Source: Burkholderiales bacterium (GTDB lineage Bacteria > Pseudomonadota > Gammaproteobacteria > Burkholderiales > Burkholderiaceae_C). Taken from it: a stretch of 10,527 bases of DNA. Shown here piece by piece: positions 8,391 to 10,527 of this stretch. The stretch spans positions 1-10,527 of the forward strand of contig JAGWTL010000079.1 of assembly GCA_028869035.1 (NCBI GenBank). The letters run 5' to 3'. A program made the position numbers and the translations under genes. Every line of letters starts with the position of its first letter. Position 1 is the stretch's first letter. The notes beneath the pieces were generated by a model, which saw only the letters and a program-made list of their open reading frames with translations, made no database searches and was not told the DNA's origin.

Positions 8391-8718
8391 TTAGCACTCC
8401 TTTATTGCGGATCGGGAGAAGGGGACTGGCGCCGCACGCTCGGCGTCCCGCCCCGACCCGCACCATCAACGCCTGCGGATCTGCAGCACCCGGCCACGCT
8501 CGGCACCGTCATCACCGTTGATGGCGGCAAAGGGAACGCCTCTTGCCAAGGGCTTTTCAGCCTAACATGGGCACGACGAGCCAAGACGTAACGAACAGCC
8601 TTGAGTGTTTCTGTTTGTAGGAGCAATCGGAACTATTTCAGCCCCTATGAGCCGAGGCACGTCAACACCGCGGCGGTGGCGGCATGCATGGTGGGATGAC
8701 CAACAAGGCGCCCGCCGC
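8391..8718. other. 328-bp non-coding stretch between the acyl-CoA dehydrogenase and the membrane-protein gene
   Basis: I find no convincing gene here. It should hold the promoter and leader of the membrane/VWA pair, probably in the less G+C-rich part (about 8550-8640), but I could not identify good -35/-10 hexamers. It contains a 9-bp inverted repeat, CCATCAACG at 8463-8471 and CGTTGATGG at 8516-8524, and a 10-bp direct repeat CACGCTCGGC at 8435-8444 and 8495-8504. A short G+C hairpin (CACCG, 8666-8670, with CGGTG, 8674-8678) lies about 40 bp after the dehydrogenase stop but has no U tract. Confidence 0.6.
8397..8403 (-). promoter_or_regulatory. Shine-Dalgarno of the membrane-protein gene
   Basis: The minus strand reads AAAGGAG, six bases before the ATG at 8390. 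It is one of the two strongest ribosome sites in the window (the other is before the HAD gene), suggesting that this pair is translated well once transcribed. Confidence 0.8.
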
Positions 8719-9846
8719 TCACAGCGCCCGCTGGATCAGTATTTTCTGCACGTCGCTGGTGCCTTCGTAGATCTGGCAGACACGCACATCGCGGTAGATG
8801 CGCTCGACGGGGAAATCCTTCACATAACCGTAGCCGCCCAGGGTCTGGATGGCGGCGCTGCAGACCTGCTCGGCCATCTCGCTCGCAAAGAGCTTGGCCA
8901 TGGCGGCTTCCTTGAGGCAGGGACGACCGGCGTCGCGCAGGGTGGCGGCGTGCCAGGTCAGCTGGCGCGCCGCCTCGATTTTCGTGGCGCACTCGGCCAG
9001 GCGGAAACCCACCGCCTGGTGGTTGAAGATGGGCTGACCAAAACTCTCGCGCTCCTTGGCGTACTGGATCGCCACCTCCAGCGCGCTGCGCGCCATGCCT
9101 ATGCTTTGCGAGGCGATGCCGATGCGCCCGCCCTCCAGCCCGCCGAGCGCTATTCGGTAGCCCTCGCCCTCGGCGCCGATCAGGTTCTCGGCCGGGATGC
9201 GGCAGTTCTCGAAATTGATCTGCGCGGTGTCGCTGCTGTGCTGGCCGAGTTTCTCTTCCAGGCGGGCCACCACATAACCGGGCGCATCGGTGGGCACGAG
9301 GAAAGCGCTCATACCCTTCTTGCCCACGCCCTTGTCGGTCACGGCGATCACGATGGCCACCTGCCCGTGCTTGCCGCTGGTGATGAACTGCTTGACGCCA
9401 TTGAGCACATAAGCGTCGCCATCGCGCTGGGCCGTGGTGCGCAGGCCCGAGGCGTCCGAACCCACGTGCGGCTCGGTCAGGCAGAAGGCGCCCAGCATCT
9501 CGCCGCGCGCCAGCGGCGCCAGCCACTTGGCTTTTTGCTGTGCGTTGCCGTGCTTCATGAGGATGGCGTTGACCGGGCAATTGGTCACGCTGATGGCCGT
9601 GCTGGTGCCGCCGTCGCCCGCCGCGATCTCTTCCAGCACCAGCGAGAGGCTCAGGTAATCCAGCCCCGCGCCGCCCAGTTCCTCGGGCACGCAGATGCCG
9701 TAAGCCCCCAGCGCGGCCAGGCCGCGATGCATATCCTTGGGGAAGTGGTGCTCACTGTCCCAGCGCGCGGCGTGCGGCCAGATCTCGGCACGCGCGAAGT
9801 CGCGCACCGCATCGCGGATCATTTCCTGGTCGGGGGTCAGCAGCAT
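8719..9846 (-). CDS. Acyl-CoA dehydrogenase, short/branched-chain type
   Basis: This 375-aa flavoprotein oxidises an acyl-CoA to its trans-2-enoyl-CoA and passes electrons to ETF. The FAD-contact signature FCLTEPHVGSDASGL spans 121-135. The C-terminal signature runs from TLGGYGYVKDFPVERIYRD to QIYEGTSDVQ, where E361 stands at the catalytic-base position of short- and medium-chain enzymes. Isovaleryl-CoA dehydrogenases carry the base elsewhere and lack this Glu, so this is probably not that enzyme. The operator upstream suggests branched-chain substrates, such as 2-methylbutyryl- or isobutyryl-CoA. I chose ATG 9846 (MLLTPDQEMI), with GGAAG ten bases upstream. The longer frame to a TTG at 9885 would translate the operator itself and adds 13 residues unlike the family. 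Confidence 0.93.
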   Translation of the reverse strand: MLLTPDQEMIRDAVRDFARAEIWPHAARWDSEHHFPKDMHRGLAALGAYGICVPEELGGAGLDYLSLSLVLEEIAAGDGGTSTAISVTNCPVNAILMKHGNAQQKAKWLAPLARGEMLGAFCLTEPHVGSDASGLRTTAQRDGDAYVLNGVKQFITSGKHGQVAIVIAVTDKGVGKKGMSAFLVPTDAPGYVVARLEEKLGQHSSDTAQINFENCRIPAENLIGAEGEGYRIALGGLEGGRIGIASQSIGMARSALEVAIQYAKERESFGQPIFNHQAVGFRLAECATKIEAARQLTWHAATLRDAGRPCLKEAAMAKLFASEMAEQVCSAAIQTLGGYGYVKDFPVERIYRDVRVCQIYEGTSDVQKILIQRAL

Positions 9847-9861
9847 GGCAGGCCGGCTTCC

Positions 9862-9887
9862 AATTGACGTTGACGTAAACGTCAATT
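9862..9887. promoter_or_regulatory. 26-bp near-perfect palindrome, second copy of the LiuR-like operator
   Basis: The left arm AATTGACGTTGAC and right arm GTAAACGTCAATT are inverted repeats with a single mismatched pair (G9872/A9877). It matches the element at 2444-2467 at 23 of 24 positions. It sits 15 bp upstream of the acyl-CoA dehydrogenase ATG, close enough that bound protein would block the promoter or early transcription. The LiuR attribution is from memory of that MerR family's site type. Confidence 0.8.
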
Positions 9888-9888
9888 A

Positions 9889-9906
9889 TGCCGGCCCGCG
9901 CCGGCA
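9889..9906 (-). terminator. G+C hairpin after the chemoreceptor gene, weak terminator candidate
   Basis: TGCCGGC (9889-9895) and GCCGGCA (9900-9906) form a 7-bp stem with a four-base loop, 17 bp past the chemoreceptor stop. The minus strand continues TAATTGACG, which is only weakly U-rich, so termination would be inefficient. The hairpin abuts the operator of the next gene. Confidence 0.4.
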
Positions 9907-9923
9907 AGCCCACTCATGGCCAC

Positions 9924-10527
9924 TCAGAGCCGGAAGGTGCCCACCAGCTGGTTCAGGTGCTGGGCCTGTTCACGCAGGCTCATGGCCGCGGCGGTGGACT
10001 CTTCCACCAGCGCCGCGTTCTGCTGCGTGGCCTGGTCCAGATTGGTCACGGCCTCACCGATCTGCGCCACGCCCTGGCTCTGCTCGGCGCTGGCCGCGCT
10101 GATCTCGCCCATGATGTCCGTCACGCGCCGGATGCTGGCCACCACCTCGTTCATGGTCGCACCGGCCTGGTCCACCAGGGTGGTGCCCTGGCCCACGCGT
10201 TCCACGCTGTCGTTGATCAGGGTCTTGATTTCCTTGGCGGCCTCGGCCGAACGTCCGGCCAGGCTGCGCACCTCGCTGGCCACCACGGCAAAACCGCGGC
10301 CCTGCTCGCCGGCCCGCGCGGCCTCCACCGCGGCGTTGAGCGCCAGGATATTGGTCTGGAAGGCGATGCCGTCGATCACGCTGATGATGTCGGCGATCTT
10401 CCTGGAGCTGTCGTTGATGCCCTTCATGGTGTCCACCACCTGGGCCACCACCTCGCCACCCTGCACGGCCACAGCGCTCGCGCTCTGGGCCAGCTGGTTG
10501 GCCTGGCGCGCGTTGTCGGCGTTCTGC
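9924..10527 (-). CDS. Methyl-accepting chemotaxis protein, C-terminal signalling domain (5' part off right edge)
   Basis: The visible 200 residues are the cytoplasmic signalling domain of a chemoreceptor, which controls the CheA kinase through CheW. The hairpin-tip signature is complete: DGIAFQTNILALNAAVEAAR, then AGEQGRGFAVVASEVRSLA, followed by the helix RSAEAAKEIKTLI. Methylation-type glutamine and glutamate pairs occur on both sides, for example AEQSQGVAQIGEAV. The sequence ends HLNQLVGTFRL with no NWETF-like pentapeptide, so CheR and CheB are probably not tethered here. The sensor and membrane part lies beyond the window, so the ligand is unknown. The internal GTG at 10472 is not the true start: the open frame continues upstream to the edge (QNADNARQANQLAQ). 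Confidence 0.95.
   Translation of the reverse strand, partial: QNADNARQANQLAQSASAVAVQGGEVVAQVVDTMKGINDSSRKIADIISVIDGIAFQTNILALNAAVEAARAGEQGRGFAVVASEVRSLAGRSAEAAKEIKTLINDSVERVGQGTTLVDQAGATMNEVVASIRRVTDIMGEISAASAEQSQGVAQIGEAVTNLDQATQQNAALVEESTAAAMSLREQAQHLNQLVGTFRL

Noticed and set aside
8402..8626. Possible 74-aa small protein on the minus strand before the membrane-protein gene
   Set aside because: It would need a TTG start with no ribosome site, has no recognisable features, and occupies what looks like a leader region.
8605..9867. Open frame of 420 codons on the plus strand opposite the acyl-CoA dehydrogenase
   Set aside because: Antisense shadow; the minus strand carries both acyl-CoA dehydrogenase signatures.
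9847..9885. 13-residue N-terminal extension of the acyl-CoA dehydrogenase from a TTG
   Set aside because: The extension is the translated operator palindrome (TFTSTS...) and family similarity starts at the ATG at 9846.

Overview
The window looks like chromosome of a high-G+C betaproteobacterium, probably order Burkholderiales and perhaps family Comamonadaceae. The evidence is the codon use, a chemoreceptor tail ending in ...LVGTFRL, and the pairing of branched-chain acyl-CoA catabolism genes with an ACGT-rich palindromic operator. The taxonomy is inferred from style, not from a marker gene.

Layout from left to right. The minus-strand 5' part of bioA (biotin synthesis, PLP aminotransferase) runs off the left edge. 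Just upstream of it, on the same strand, is a complete methylcrotonyl-CoA carboxylase beta subunit gene (liuB/mccB type). A 190-bp divergent gap follows with a perfect 24-bp palindrome at 2444-2467. On the plus strand comes a 721-aa PAS-PAS-GGDEF-EAL cyclic-di-GMP protein. It converges on, and shares a TTAA stop overlap with, a tight three-gene minus-strand operon: rhodanese, then a YchJ-like SEC-C protein, then a HAD phosphatase. Upstream of that operon is a two-gene unit of unrecognised function (6286-8390): a multi-pass membrane protein with a long helical soluble domain, overlapped by a von Willebrand A-domain lipoprotein. A 328-bp non-coding stretch separates it from an acyl-CoA dehydrogenase, whose promoter region carries a second copy of the palindrome (9862-9887). 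The window ends inside the signalling domain of a methyl-accepting chemotaxis protein.

How the parts relate. The two palindromes tie the carboxylase subunit and the acyl-CoA dehydrogenase into one likely regulon for leucine or other branched-chain acyl-CoA breakdown, resembling the LiuR (MerR family) type of control. bioA directly behind the biotin-dependent carboxylase subunit suggests that cofactor supply is coupled to that pathway. The rhodanese-YchJ-HAD operon looks like housekeeping. The membrane protein/VWA lipoprotein pair is the least explained part and the best candidate for an undescribed system. Nothing in the sequence states what it does.

No tRNA, rRNA, CRISPR array, insertion sequence or integrase gene was seen.
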